The translations under genes and the position numbers were made by a program. A model generated the notes under the pieces. It had not been told where the DNA came from and did not search any database. It worked only from the letters and a program-made list of their open reading frames with translations. A stretch of 64,000 nucleotides of DNA, taken from NCBI RefSeq assembly GCF_001269655.1, contig NZ_LHVE01000018.1, positions 87,541 to 151,540 of the forward strand, written 5' to 3'. Below, piece by piece: positions 16,607-26,005 of the stretch (positions are counted from its first letter, which is position 1; the number at the start of each line of letters is the position of its first letter). The stretch comes from Pseudomonas thivervalensis (GTDB lineage Bacteria; Pseudomonadota; Gammaproteobacteria; Pseudomonadales; Pseudomonadaceae).

Positions 16607-17752
16607 TCAAACCTGCGCGATCCACTTGCGATGCGTATGAATCGACATCAAAACCCCAAACGCTGACAGTAGTGTCACCAGCGAAGTTCCTCCGTAGCTA
16701 ATGAAAGGCAACGGCACCCCCACCACCGGCAACAGGCCACTGACCATACCTATGTTGACGAAAACATAAACAAAAAACGTCATGGTCAGGCTGCCCGCGA
16801 GCAACTTGCCGAACAACGTCTGGGCCTGGGCGGTGATCACCAGCCCCCGGCCGATCAGCAATAAATAGATCAGCAGCAGCACGCAGATGCCCACCAGGCC
16901 GAACTCTTCGCCCATCACGGCGATGATGAAGTCGGTGTGGCTTTCCGGCAAAAAGTCCAGGTGCGACTGGGTGCCCATCAGCCAGCCCTTGCCGAACACC
17001 CCGCCGGAACCGATGGCGGCCTTGGACTGGATGATGTTCCAGCCGGTGCCCAGCGGATCGCTCTCCGGGTCGAGGAACGTCAGGACGCGCTGCTTCTGGT
17101 AGTCGTGCATCACGAAATACCACATGGCCACCGACACCGGCACGGCGGCGGCGATCACGCTGAGGATCCAGCGCCAGCGCAACCCGCCCATGAACAGCAC
17201 GAAGGCACCACCGGCCAGGATCAGCAGCGAAGTGCCGAGGTCCGGCTGGCGCACGATCAGGATGAACGGGATGCCGATCAGCAACAGGCTGATGCACACA
17301 TGCTTGAGCTGTGGCGGCAAGGAGCGCTTGGACAGGTACCAGGCAATGGTCGCCGGCATGATGATCTTGAGGAATTCCGAAGGCTGGAAGCGGATCACCC
17401 CGGGAATGTTGATCCAGCGGGTGGCGCCCATGGCGTTGTGGCCCATGATGTCCACCACCACCAGCAAACCGACGCCGACGATGTAGGCCACCGGCACCCA
17501 GCGCGCCATGAACCGCGGCTCGAGCTGGGCGATGACGATCATCGACACCAGGCCGATGCCGAACGAGGTGGCCTGTTTGGCCAGCAAGTCCCAGCTCTTG
17601 CCGCTGGCCGAATACAGCACGAACAGGCTGCCGGCGGCCAGGGTCAGCAACAGGATCAGCAACGGGCCGTCGATGTGCATGCGCTGCAACAAGGTGGCAC
17701 GGCGGCGCATCACGTCTTCGCTGGACAGGATCCGGTCGAAATTATTCTTCAC
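16607..17752 (-). CDS. rodA: rod-shape SEDS glycosyltransferase RodA
   Basis: Multi-pass SEDS peptidoglycan polymerase that works with PBP2 in the elongasome. 381 residues. A GTG start (VKNNFDRILSSEDVMRRR) is chosen because it gives the usual N-terminus and overlaps mrdA by 11 bases. Family features: RWINIPGVIRFQPSEFLKI, VRQPDLGTSL and PFISYGGTSL at the C-terminus. Confidence 0.95.
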   Translation of the reverse strand: MKNNFDRILSSEDVMRRRATLLQRMHIDGPLLILLLTLAAGSLFVLYSASGKSWDLLAKQATSFGIGLVSMIVIAQLEPRFMARWVPVAYIVGVGLLVVVDIMGHNAMGATRWINIPGVIRFQPSEFLKIIMPATIAWYLSKRSLPPQLKHVCISLLLIGIPFILIVRQPDLGTSLLILAGGAFVLFMGGLRWRWILSVIAAAVPVSVAMWYFVMHDYQKQRVLTFLDPESDPLGTGWNIIQSKAAIGSGGVFGKGWLMGTQSHLDFLPESHTDFIIAVMGEEFGLVGICVLLLIYLLLIGRGLVITAQAQTLFGKLLAGSLTMTFFVYVFVNIGMVSGLLPVVGVPLPFISYGGTSLVTLLSAFGVLMSIHTHRKWIAQV

Positions 17753-19637
17753 GGGCCGTAGCCTCCGCAGTGATGGGGCTTGCGTATTCAGGCTTGAGCT
17801 GGCCGTGCTCATCCAGCAGCCAGGCGTCCATGATCTGGCGCACCACCGGCGCGGCGACGCCGGAACCGGACTCACCGTTCTCGACCATCACCGACACGAC
17901 AATCTTCGGGTTCTCGGCCGGCGCAAAACCGACGAACAAGGCGTGGTCACGGTGGCGCTCCTGGACCTTGGAGCGGTCGTACTTCTCACCTTGCTTGATC
18001 GCCACCACCTGGGCGGTACCGCTCTTGCCGGCAATACGGTATTGCGCGCCGAGGGCCGCCTTGCGCGCGGTACCCCGGGCGCCGTGCATGACCTGCTGCA
18101 TGCCGATATTGACCTTTTGCCAGTCCGACGGGTTGCGCAGGATGATGTCCGGCATCGGGTCCGGGTCCACCGGCTTCTGGCCTTCGATGGTCTTGGCCAG
18201 GTGCGGGCGATACCACTTGCCCTTGCTCGCCACCAGTGCCGTGGCCTGGGCCAGTTGCAGGGGCGTGGCCTGCATGTAGCCCTGGCCGATCCCCAGGATC
18301 AGGGTTTCGCCAGGGAACCACGCCTGGCGCCGGGTCGCTCGCTTCCACTCCCGGGACGGCATCAGGCCAGGGGATTCTTCGAACATGTCCAGGGAGACTT
18401 TCTGACCGAGGCCAAACTTGTTCATGTAGGACGACAACCGATCAATCCCCAGCTTATGGGCCAAGTCGTAGAAATAGGTGTCGTTGGAACGCATGATCGC
18501 CGTTTCCAGGTCCACGTAGCCGTCACCGGTGCGGTTCCAGTTACGGTACTTGTGGTCGTAGTTCGGCAACTGGTAATAGCCCGGGTCGTAGACCCGGCTC
18601 GACGCGGTGACCACGCCAGCATCCAACCCGGCAATCGCCACGGCCGGCTTGATGGTCGAGCCCGGCGGATAGAGGCCGCGCAACACGCGGTTGAACAGCG
18701 GCCGGTCGATGGAATCGCGCAGCTCGGCGTAGGCCTTGAAGCTGATACCGGTGACGAACAGGTTCGGGTCGAAACTCGGCTGGCTGACCATCGCCAGTAC
18801 TTCACCGGTGTTCGGGTCCAGCGCCACCACCGCGCCACGCCGGCCGCCGAGCGCGGCTTCGGCGGCTTCCTGCAACTTGATGTCCAGGCTCAGGACAATG
18901 TCCTTGCCGGGAATCGGGTCGGTGCGCTTGAGCACTCGCAACACGCGGCCGCGGGCATTGGTCTCGACTTCCTCGTAACCCACCTGGCCATGCAATTCGG
19001 CCTCGTAGAAACGCTCGATGCCGGTCTTGCCGATGTGGTGGGTGCCGCTGTAGTTGACCGGGTCGAGGGTCTTGAGCTCCTTCTCGTTGATCCGCCCCAT
19101 GTAGCCGACCGAGTGGGCAAAATGCGGCCCCTGGGGATAATGCCGCACCAGTTGCGCCACCACCTCGACGCCCGGCAGGCGGAACTGGTTCACCGCGATC
19201 AGGGCGATCTGCTCTTCGGTCAGCTCGAACATGATCGGCACCGGTTCGAAGGGACGCCGCCCCTGGCGCATGCGTTTCTCGAAGATCGCCCGGTCCTCGG
19301 GTGTCAACTGCAGCACTTCGACGATCACGTCGAGGACTTTCTGCCAGTCGCCGGAACGCTCGCGGGTCATGCTCAGGCTGAAGCTGGGCCGGTTATCCGC
19401 CACCACCACGCCATTGCGGTCGAAAATCAGCCCGCGAGTCGGCGGAATCGGCTGTACGTGTACCCGGTTACTCTCCGACAAGGTCGAGTGGTACTCGTAC
19501 TGGATCACCTGGAGGAAATACAACCGTGCGATCAGCACGCCGATCAGCGTCACCACCGCAATAGCGCCGAACACGACGCGACCCCGCACCAGGCGGGCGT
19601 CTTTTTCGTGGTCCTTGATGCGGATCGGCTGAGGCAT
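17742..19637 (-). CDS. mrdA: penicillin-binding protein 2 (transpeptidase)
   Basis: 631 residues. One transmembrane helix (about 21-42), a dimerisation/pedestal domain, then a transpeptidase domain with Ser327-Thr-Ile-Lys330, Ser384-Asn-Asp386 and Lys538-Ser-Gly-Thr. The essential partner of RodA in lateral wall synthesis; the genes overlap. Confidence 0.97.
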   Translation of the reverse strand: MPQPIRIKDHEKDARLVRGRVVFGAIAVVTLIGVLIARLYFLQVIQYEYHSTLSESNRVHVQPIPPTRGLIFDRNGVVVADNRPSFSLSMTRERSGDWQKVLDVIVEVLQLTPEDRAIFEKRMRQGRRPFEPVPIMFELTEEQIALIAVNQFRLPGVEVVAQLVRHYPQGPHFAHSVGYMGRINEKELKTLDPVNYSGTHHIGKTGIERFYEAELHGQVGYEEVETNARGRVLRVLKRTDPIPGKDIVLSLDIKLQEAAEAALGGRRGAVVALDPNTGEVLAMVSQPSFDPNLFVTGISFKAYAELRDSIDRPLFNRVLRGLYPPGSTIKPAVAIAGLDAGVVTASSRVYDPGYYQLPNYDHKYRNWNRTGDGYVDLETAIMRSNDTYFYDLAHKLGIDRLSSYMNKFGLGQKVSLDMFEESPGLMPSREWKRATRRQAWFPGETLILGIGQGYMQATPLQLAQATALVASKGKWYRPHLAKTIEGQKPVDPDPMPDIILRNPSDWQKVNIGMQQVMHGARGTARKAALGAQYRIAGKSGTAQVVAIKQGEKYDRSKVQERHRDHALFVGFAPAENPKIVVSVMVENGESGSGVAAPVVRQIMDAWLLDEHGQLKPEYASPITAEATAREE

Positions 19638-19646
19638 GGGGCAGGA

Positions 19647-20114
19647 TTACTTGTGGTAAGGGTGCCCGGACAGGACTGTCCAGGCACGATACAGCTGTTC
19701 GCCGATCAGGATCCGCACCAGCGGGTGCGGCAACGTCAACGGTGACAACGACCAGCGCTGGTCGGCCCGGGCACAGACTTCCGGCGCCAGCCCTTCCGGG
19801 CCACCGACCATGAAATTGACCGTGCGCGCGTCCAGCCGCCAGCGATCGAGTTCCACCGCCAGTTGCTCGGTGCTCCAGGGCTTGCCGTGGACTTCGAGGG
19901 TGACGATGCGCTCGTTCGGCCCGACCTTGGCCAGCATGGCTTCGCCTTCCTGGCGGATGAAGCGCGCCACGTCGGCGTTCTTGCCACGGGTGTTGAGCGG
20001 AATTTCCACCAGTTCCAGGGCCAGCTCGGACGGAAGACGCTTGGCATATTCATGCCAGCCTTCTTCCACCCACTTGGGCATGCGAGAACCGACGGCGATC
20101 AGGCGCAGTCGCAC
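19647..20114 (-). CDS. rlmH: 23S rRNA m3-pseudouridine-1915 methyltransferase
   Basis: SPOUT methyltransferase, 155 residues, MRLRLIAVGSRMPKWVEEGW. The SAM-binding knot motif FMVGGPEGLAPEV and the C-terminal HPLVRILIGEQLYRAWTVLSGHPYHK are diagnostic. It sits nine bases after the rsfS stop and just before mrdA, the conserved order. Confidence 0.97.
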   Translation of the reverse strand: MRLRLIAVGSRMPKWVEEGWHEYAKRLPSELALELVEIPLNTRGKNADVARFIRQEGEAMLAKVGPNERIVTLEVHGKPWSTEQLAVELDRWRLDARTVNFMVGGPEGLAPEVCARADQRWSLSPLTLPHPLVRILIGEQLYRAWTVLSGHPYHK

Positions 20115-20123
20115 AGCGGTCCC

Positions 20124-20618
20124 TTATTGCTGGTCTTTGTTGAGCTTGGTGAAGTGCTCATGGGGATTTTCCGGGCTGTGGTGCGCGGCGCTGGCCGAAC
20201 GGCTCTGCTCGGCACCGGCCCACAGGCGCTCCAGGTCGTAGAACTGGCGCGCCGAGGCGGTCATCATGTGCACGATGACATCGTCCATGTCCAGCAACAC
20301 CCAGTCGCTGTCGCCCTTGCCTTCTTCACCCAGCGGCTTGACGCCCTGGGCCTTGACCGCTTCGCGGACCTTGTCCAGCATCGCGCCGATCTGGCGGTTG
20401 GAGGTACCGGTGGCGATGATCATGTAGTCCGTGATGCTCTGCTTGTCACGAACGTCGATCACCTGGATGTCCTGGGCCTTGACGTCTTCCAGGGCCGCCA
20501 CGGCCACCTTGACCAGCTCTTCGCCAACCAGCGCCACGCCGGTGTGGGCCTCTACAGGCAGCGGGGCGCTCTTGAACGTGCCCTTGCGCTTTACTTTGTT
20601 TACGTCTTTGTCAGTCAT
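20124..20618 (-). CDS. rsfS: ribosome silencing factor RsfS
   Basis: 164 residues. The Iojap/RsfS domain (about 28-135) contains VIDVRDKQSITDYMIIATG and the DWVLLDMDDVIVHMM motif. RsfS binds ribosomal protein uL14 and blocks subunit joining in starvation. The basic N-terminal ~25 residues and a Ser/His-rich tail are extensions also common in pseudomonads. Confidence 0.95.
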   Translation of the reverse strand: MTDKDVNKVKRKGTFKSAPLPVEAHTGVALVGEELVKVAVAALEDVKAQDIQVIDVRDKQSITDYMIIATGTSNRQIGAMLDKVREAVKAQGVKPLGEEGKGDSDWVLLDMDDVIVHMMTASARQFYDLERLWAGAEQSRSASAAHHSPENPHEHFTKLNKDQQ

Positions 20619-20689
20619 ATAAAACTCGTTTTGCTCGTATGTTCGGGCGCTTCGCTACACGCATTCACGTGCCTTGAAGCGCGCCTTTT

Positions 20690-21376
20690 TCAGTTCGACG
20701 CACGGTAAAGCCCGTGCGCATCGATGTAGGCCAGGACCGCGTCGGGCACCAGGAAACGTACCGACTTACCGCTGGCCAGCAGTTGACGGATCTGGGTGGC
20801 GGATACCGCGAGCGGCGTCTGCCAGACGAATGCAATCTGTCCGCTCGGCCCTTTCAGGGCCAGCGGGTCGCTCACCGAGCGGGCCGCCAGCAGGTTGCGC
20901 AAGGCATCCGGCGGCTCGCTGTCGGCATCCGGGCGTTGCAACACCAGGATGTGGCAATGCTGGAGCAACTCTTCCCAGCGATGCCAAGTGGGCAGGCCGC
21001 AAAATGCGTCCCAGCCCAGAAGCAGGAAAACCTGGGCATCAACGGCCAGCTCGGCGCGCATCAGCTCCAGGGTATCAATGGTGTAGGACGGTTTGTCCCG
21101 CTGCAATTCGCGGGCATCCACCACCAGCGGTGCCACACCGGCCACCGCGCACTCGACCATCGCCAGGCGGTCCTGCGCCGACACCTGCGGCGTATCCCGG
21201 TGAGGCGGCCGGGCGCTGGGCGTCAGGCGTAGCTCATCGAGGGCCAGGGCGTCGGCGACTTCCAGCGCACCGCGCAAATGGCCGATGTGCACCGGGTCGA
21301 ACGTGCCGCCCAGGATACCGATGCGCCGGGGCGGGGTTGTCGTCGTCACAGTGGCCGGCGGTTCAAGGTCGCCCAA
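20690..21376 (-). CDS. nadD: nicotinate-nucleotide adenylyltransferase
   Basis: Adenylates nicotinate mononucleotide in NAD synthesis. The nucleotidyltransferase signature GILGGTFDPVHIGHLR is near the N-terminus, and SATQIRQLLASGKSVRFLVP is near the C-terminus. A TTG start at complement 21376 (LGDLEPPATVTT) just after the proA stop gives 228 residues. An ATG at 21412 would overlap proA by 35 bases and add residues that only mirror the proA end, so the TTG is preferred. Confidence 0.9.
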   Translation of the reverse strand: MGDLEPPATVTTTTPPRRIGILGGTFDPVHIGHLRGALEVADALALDELRLTPSARPPHRDTPQVSAQDRLAMVECAVAGVAPLVVDARELQRDKPSYTIDTLELMRAELAVDAQVFLLLGWDAFCGLPTWHRWEELLQHCHILVLQRPDADSEPPDALRNLLAARSVSDPLALKGPSGQIAFVWQTPLAVSATQIRQLLASGKSVRFLVPDAVLAYIDAHGLYRASN

Positions 21377-21377
21377 G

Positions 21378-22649
21378 TCAGACCGGCTCCTGTCCGCGCA
21401 ACTGGCCATCACCGACCACGATGTACTTCTCGCAGGTCAGGCCTTCGAGGCCCACCGGGCCGCGGGCGTGCAGCTTATCAGTAGAAATGCCGATCTCGGC
21501 ACCCAATCCGTATTCAAAGCCATCGGCAAAGCAGGTCGGGGTGTTGATCATCACCGACGCCGAATCCACTTCGGCCACGAAACGCCGGGTTTCGCCCTGG
21601 TGCTCACTGACGATGGAATCGGTGTGGTGCGAGCCGTGGCGGTTGATGTGTTCGATGGCCTGGTCCAGCCCGTCGACCACGCGGATCGACAAAATCGGCG
21701 CCAGGTATTCGGTGTCCCAGTCTTCTTCGGTGGCAACAACGGCCTCGATGATTCCCCGGGTACGCTCGCAACCGCGCAGCTCGACGCCTTTTTCGCGGAA
21801 CTGGGCGGCCATCGACGGCAGGAAGCCCTGGGCAACGGCCTGGTCTACCAGCAGGGTTTCCATCGCGCCACAGATCCCGTAGCGGTAGGTCTTGGCGTTG
21901 AAGGCGATGCGCTGGGCCTTCGGCAACTCGGCGTGGGCACTGACGTAGACGTGGCAGATGCCGTCCAGGTGCTTGATCACCGGCACGCGGGCGTCGCGGC
22001 TGACCCGTTCGATCAGGCCCTTGCCGCCACGGGGCACGATGACATCGACGAACTCGGGCATGGTGATCAGCGCGCCGACCGCGGCGCGATCGGTGGTTTC
22101 CACCACTTGCACCACGGCCGCCGGCAGGTCGGCCTCGGCCAGGCCGCGCTGGATGCAGGCGGCAATGGCGCGGTTGGAATGGATGGCCTCGGAGCCGCCC
22201 CGCAGGATGGTCGCGTTACCCGACTTCAGGCACAGGCTCGCGGCGTCAATGGTCACGTTCGGCCGCGACTCGTAGATGATCCCGACCACGCCCAGGGGCA
22301 CGCGCATCTTGCCAACCTGGATGCCCGACGGGCGGTAGCTCATGTCGCGAATCGCCCCGACCGGGTCCGGCAGGGCCGCGACCTGGCGCAGACCGACGAT
22401 CATGCCGTCGATGCGGGCCGGGGTCAGCGCCAGGCGCTCGAGCATGGCCGGCTCCAGACCGTTGGCGCGGCCGGCGGCCAGGTCCAGCTCGTTGGCGGCG
22501 GACAACTCGGCGCGCGCAGCGTCCAGCGCATTCGCGGCGGCCTGCAGCGCGCGGTTTTTCTGCGCGGTGCTGGCCCGGCCGATGATGCGCGACGCTTCAC
22601 GAGCGGCGCGACCCAGGCGGGTCATGTAGTCAAGAACGGACTCAGTCAT
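21378..22649 (-). CDS. proA: gamma-glutamyl phosphate reductase
   Basis: Second step of proline synthesis: gamma-glutamyl phosphate to glutamate semialdehyde. 423 residues beginning MTESVLDYMTRLGRAAREAS. Conserved segments include MRVPLGVVGIIYESRPNVT, ALCLKSGNATILRGGSEA (in slightly varied form) and KTYRYGICGAMETLLVD with the catalytic cysteine. Followed by nadD, as in other pseudomonads. Confidence 0.97.
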   Translation of the reverse strand: MTESVLDYMTRLGRAAREASRIIGRASTAQKNRALQAAANALDAARAELSAANELDLAAGRANGLEPAMLERLALTPARIDGMIVGLRQVAALPDPVGAIRDMSYRPSGIQVGKMRVPLGVVGIIYESRPNVTIDAASLCLKSGNATILRGGSEAIHSNRAIAACIQRGLAEADLPAAVVQVVETTDRAAVGALITMPEFVDVIVPRGGKGLIERVSRDARVPVIKHLDGICHVYVSAHAELPKAQRIAFNAKTYRYGICGAMETLLVDQAVAQGFLPSMAAQFREKGVELRGCERTRGIIEAVVATEEDWDTEYLAPILSIRVVDGLDQAIEHINRHGSHHTDSIVSEHQGETRRFVAEVDSASVMINTPTCFADGFEYGLGAEIGISTDKLHARGPVGLEGLTCEKYIVVGDGQLRGQEPV

Positions 22650-23053
22650 GGTCTGTGTGGTCTTGGCGATGGGGAAAGCGGCAGATTATAGCTGTCGTAA
22701 CCCTCGACTAACAGCATGGACTCGCAGTGGTGACCGGCGGAGAAGCAAAACAGCCATAAACAGCCCGTTGAAACGCAATGCTGTTCACTTAAGGCAATCG
22801 ACAAACCCGTGGCGAGGGAGCTTGCTCCCGCTGGGCCGCGAAGCGGCCCCAAAACCTGCCAATTGCGGCGTATCAGACACACCGCACCCGCCGGTTTACG
22901 ACTGCTTCGCAGCCGAGCGGGAGCAAGCTCCCTCGCCACAGGGTCATCATTTTTCCTAAGTGAACGGCATTACGGTTGAAACGTGTGTTCAGCGGTGATT
23001 AAGCTTTCCGTTGCTATCATCGCGCTTCCTTTGGCCCCACTTCGTCTATCGCC
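22650..23053. other. proA-mpg intergenic region
   Basis: About 400 bases between divergent genes. It holds one family A palindrome (22809-22940). The remainder contains both promoters presumably, but no site strong enough to call. Confidence 0.6.
22809..22940. repeat. Family A palindrome pair
   Basis: GTGGCGAGGGAGCTTGCTCC ... GGAGCAAGCTCCCTCGCCAC with an inner GGGCCGCGAAGCGGCCCC hairpin. No family C insert is present here, so this shows the undisturbed form. Confidence 0.85.
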
Positions 23054-23731
23054 ATGACCGATTTGCCATCGCCCAACGCCCTGCCCCACGCCTTTTTCGA
23101 CCGCGACGCCCAGGTGCTTGCCAAGGACCTGCTGGGCAAAGTCATCCGCCACAAGGTTGGCGACCTGTGGCTCAGCGCGCGAATCATCGAGACCGAGGCG
23201 TATTACTTCGCCGAAAAAGGCAGCCACGCCTCCCTGGGCTACACGGAAAAACGTAAGGCTTTGTTTCTGGATGGCGGGCACATCTATATGTATTACGCCC
23301 GGGGCGGCGATTCCCTGAACTTCAGCGCCCAGGGCCCCGGCAATGCAGTGTTGATCAAATCGGCCTACCCGTGGGTCGATGCCCTGTCCGGGCCGGCGAG
23401 CCTGGCGCAGATGTTGTTGAACAACCCCGACGCCCAAGGCCGACCACGCACACCGCAAAAACTCTGTGCCGGCCAGACCCTGTTGTGCAAAGCTTTGGGG
23501 CTGAAAGTGCCGGACTGGGACGCCAAGCGCTTCGACCCCGAGCGCTTGCTGGTGGAGGATGTCGGCGTGCCAACGGTCAATGCGATCCAGACCACCCGCC
23601 TGGGCATTCCCCTGGGACGGGACGAGCACCTGCCCTACCGCTTTGTCGACGCCGCCTACGCCCCCTGGTGTACCCGCAACCCGTTGCGGCGCGGACAGGT
23701 CGAAGGCCGTGATTACTTTTTACTTTCATGA
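23054..23731 (+). CDS. mpg: 3-methyladenine DNA glycosylase (AAG/MPG family)
   Basis: 225 residues, excises alkylated purines in base-excision repair. Family motifs: ARIIETEAYYFAEKGSHASLGYTEK with the catalytic Glu, GGHIYMYYARGGDSLNF and RNPLRRGQVEGRDY. Unlike E. coli AlkA it is of the human MPG type, which is common in pseudomonads. Confidence 0.93.
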   Translation: MTDLPSPNALPHAFFDRDAQVLAKDLLGKVIRHKVGDLWLSARIIETEAYYFAEKGSHASLGYTEKRKALFLDGGHIYMYYARGGDSLNFSAQGPGNAVLIKSAYPWVDALSGPASLAQMLLNNPDAQGRPRTPQKLCAGQTLLCKALGLKVPDWDAKRFDPERLLVEDVGVPTVNAIQTTRLGIPLGRDEHLPYRFVDAAYAPWCTRNPLRRGQVEGRDYFLLS

Positions 23732-23761
23732 ACACAACACTGAATGAATCCTGTGGATCCC

Positions 23762-23850
23762 TGTGGGAGCGAGCTTGCTCGCGATGGCGTCCGGTCAGCA
23801 GAATGGGGGCTGACTGACATACCGTAATCGCGAGCAAGCTCGCTCCCACA
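23762..23850. repeat. Family B palindrome pair
   Basis: TGTGGGAGCGAGCTTGCTCGCGA and its inverse TCGCGAGCAAGCTCGCTCCCACA flank about 45 bases, between mpg and the DedA-PAP2 gene. Confidence 0.85.
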
Positions 23851-23942
23851 GTTGATCTTCAGTGGCCACAGGTTTTGTGTTCACAACAGAATCCCACTGG
23901 GGGTTCGGTGCATGCCAATCACTATTCAATGGAGTTGTATTT

Positions 23943-25259
23943 ATGGGCCCATGGCTCGATAGCATCACCGGCTGGCTGACCGTCAACCCGCAATGGCTGG
24001 CGGTGGCGGTCTTCATCGTCGCCTGCGTGGAGTGCCTGGCCATTGCCGGCCTGATCGTGCCGGGTACGGTGCTGTTGTTTGCCATCGCCGTGCTGGCCGG
24101 CAGCGGCGCGTTGTCGTTGGGCGAGACGTTGCTGCTGGGCCTGCTCGGGGGCTTGCTGGGGGACCTGGTGTCGTATTTCCTCGGCCGGCATTTCCACCAG
24201 AACATCCGGCGCCTGCCGGGGCTGCGGCATCACCCGGAATGGATGAGCGCGGCGGAAAGCTATTTCCAGCGCTACGGCATCGCCAGCCTGCTGGTGGGCC
24301 GATTCATTGGCCCACTACGGCCCATGTTGCCGATGGTGGCCGGGATGTGCGACATGCCGTTCCCACGCTTCGCCGCCGTCAGCGTGTTGGCCGCGGCGGG
24401 CTGGACCGTGGCTTACCTGTTGCCGGGCTGGGCCACCGGGGCAGCGTTTCGCCTGCCGCTGCCCGAAGGTTTCTGGCCGCAGGCCGGCGTGGTCATCGGC
24501 AGCATTGCGGTGATGATCGGGCTGAGCGTCAACAGCACCCTGCGTCGTCATCGCCATGCCACGGCGCTGATCGCCGGCATCGGCCTGGTGATCCTGATCG
24601 GCCTGTTCATCGGGTTTCGCTACCTGACGGCGTTCGACCAGGGCTTGATGGCCTTGGTCCAGGAGCATCGCAGCGCGACGCTGGATGAAATCGCCGTGAC
24701 CTTCACGCTGATCGGCGAATTCCGCTACATGCTGATTGTCTGCAGCCTGGTGACCGCGTTGCTGCTGTTGGCACGGCAATGGCGCCAGGCGATCTTTGCC
24801 GGCGGCACGATGCTGTTCACTGCCCTGGCCAATACCGGCTGCAAACACTTCTTTGCCCGGGTGCGCCCGGAAATCCTCACCGACCCGCTGACCAGCTACA
24901 GCATGCCCAGCGGCCACTCCTCCGGGGCCTTCGCGCTGTTCCTGACCCTCGCCGTCCTCGCCGGCCGCGGCCAACCGCCACGCCTGCGCCTGACCTGGCT
25001 GCTGCTGGGCTGCCTACCGGCGCTGACCATCGCCCTGTCGCGGGTCTACCTGGGCGCGCACTGGCCAAGCGATATCGTCGCCGGGGCGATGCTCGCCGCC
25101 AGCGTCTGTGCGGCCGCCCTGTGGCTGAGCCAGCGCCAGACCCCGCTGCCGGCCATGCCGCCGAAAGTCTGGTGGCTGGTCCTGCCGGCGCTGGTGGCGA
25201 TGTTCAGTTTCTTCGCCCTGCGGCACTTACCCCATGCGATGTTGCGGTATGCCTACTGA
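23943..25259 (+). CDS. DedA-PAP2 fusion membrane phosphatase
   Basis: 438 residues from the ATG at 23943 (GGAG upstream). Residues 1-170 are a DedA/VTT domain with Glu30 and the FIGPLRP motif (121-127). Residues about 210-400 are a PAP2 phosphatase with all three motifs: K301-(6)-RP309, P322-S-G-H325, and S366-R-(5)-H373-(3)-D377. DedA proteins act in undecaprenyl-phosphate or phospholipid translocation and PAP2 enzymes dephosphorylate lipid pyrophosphates, so the fusion suggests coupled lipid-carrier dephosphorylation and flipping (inference). At least eight hydrophobic segments are visible. Confidence 0.88.
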   Translation: MGPWLDSITGWLTVNPQWLAVAVFIVACVECLAIAGLIVPGTVLLFAIAVLAGSGALSLGETLLLGLLGGLLGDLVSYFLGRHFHQNIRRLPGLRHHPEWMSAAESYFQRYGIASLLVGRFIGPLRPMLPMVAGMCDMPFPRFAAVSVLAAAGWTVAYLLPGWATGAAFRLPLPEGFWPQAGVVIGSIAVMIGLSVNSTLRRHRHATALIAGIGLVILIGLFIGFRYLTAFDQGLMALVQEHRSATLDEIAVTFTLIGEFRYMLIVCSLVTALLLLARQWRQAIFAGGTMLFTALANTGCKHFFARVRPEILTDPLTSYSMPSGHSSGAFALFLTLAVLAGRGQPPRLRLTWLLLGCLPALTIALSRVYLGAHWPSDIVAGAMLAASVCAAALWLSQRQTPLPAMPPKVWWLVLPALVAMFSFFALRHLPHAMLRYAY

Positions 25260-25282
25260 TGTCAGAGACGCTGCACTCCACC

Positions 25283-25371
25283 TGTGGGAGCGAGCCTGCT
25301 CGCGAAGACGGCGGCACACTCAACATTGATGCAAGCTGACCCACCGCTTTCGCGAGCAGGCTCGCTCCCAC
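25283..25371. repeat. Family B palindrome pair
   Basis: TGTGGGAGCGAGCCTGCTCGCGA and inverse, between the convergent DedA-PAP2 and LON-domain genes; possibly a shared transcript-end structure. Confidence 0.85.
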
Positions 25372-25404
25372 AGAGGTCCGCTTTGATCTACCAAAATCAG
25401 TGTG

Positions 25405-26001
25405 TCAGGCGAAGAGTTCGCCCTGCAACTCATCGAGCAGCGCCTGGATCGCGTCCAGGCGCTGTTGCGGGTCGTCGAGTTGCAGCAGGTCGATCTTGTC
25501 CAGCTCATTAAACGGCAGCAGGTAAGCCAATTGATTGGCCAGCGACTGCTGGCCGGTGGCTTCGGTGCCCATGTTCAAGGCCTCGACCATCGGGTGCTCG
25601 GCCAAGGCCTTGAGCAGCGCCATCAGGTCGGCATCTTCATCTTGTAGCGGTTGCTCCGGCTCGTCTTCCAGCCACTCGACTTCGGCCACGGTGAGTTGAT
25701 CGGCCTGGGCGCTGCTGCTGTGCACCAGAAAACGCCGGCCGCCCTGTACGCGAATCCCCAGCAGACCGTTCTCCTGCTGGGAAAAATCGGTAATCAGCGC
25801 TTCACAACCAACCCGCGCGTAGCCTTCGGGCGCGATGCCGACTTCCTCGCCATCGAGGATGCACACCACCCCGAAGCCTTCGCCCTTTTTCATGCAGCGC
25901 CCGATCATGTCGAGGTAGCGCGCCTCGAAAATCTGCAAGTCGAGGATGCAACCGGGGAACAGCACGGTGTTCAACGGGAAAAGCGGCAAGCTCATAACCA
26001 A
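25405..26001 (-). CDS. LON peptidase N-terminal domain protein
   Basis: 198 residues beginning MVMSLPLFPLNTVLFPGCILDLQIFEARYLDMI, the LON substrate-binding (PUA-like) domain. GFGVVCILDGEEVG and LLGIRVQGGRRFLV follow. It lacks the AAA+ and Ser-Lys protease parts of Lon. The family is a stand-alone substrate-binding module of unknown role in many bacteria. It lies four bases downstream of the lrgB-like gene, so probably the same operon. Confidence 0.88.
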   Translation of the reverse strand: MVMSLPLFPLNTVLFPGCILDLQIFEARYLDMIGRCMKKGEGFGVVCILDGEEVGIAPEGYARVGCEALITDFSQQENGLLGIRVQGGRRFLVHSSSAQADQLTVAEVEWLEDEPEQPLQDEDADLMALLKALAEHPMVEALNMGTEATGQQSLANQLAYLLPFNELDKIDLLQLDDPQQRLDAIQALLDELQGELFA

Positions 26002-26005
26002 TTCC

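Noticed and set aside
16590..16625. Upstream start for mltB
   Set aside because: Would overlap rodA and place 12 extra residues before the signal peptide; the ATG at complement 16589 has a better ribosome-binding site.
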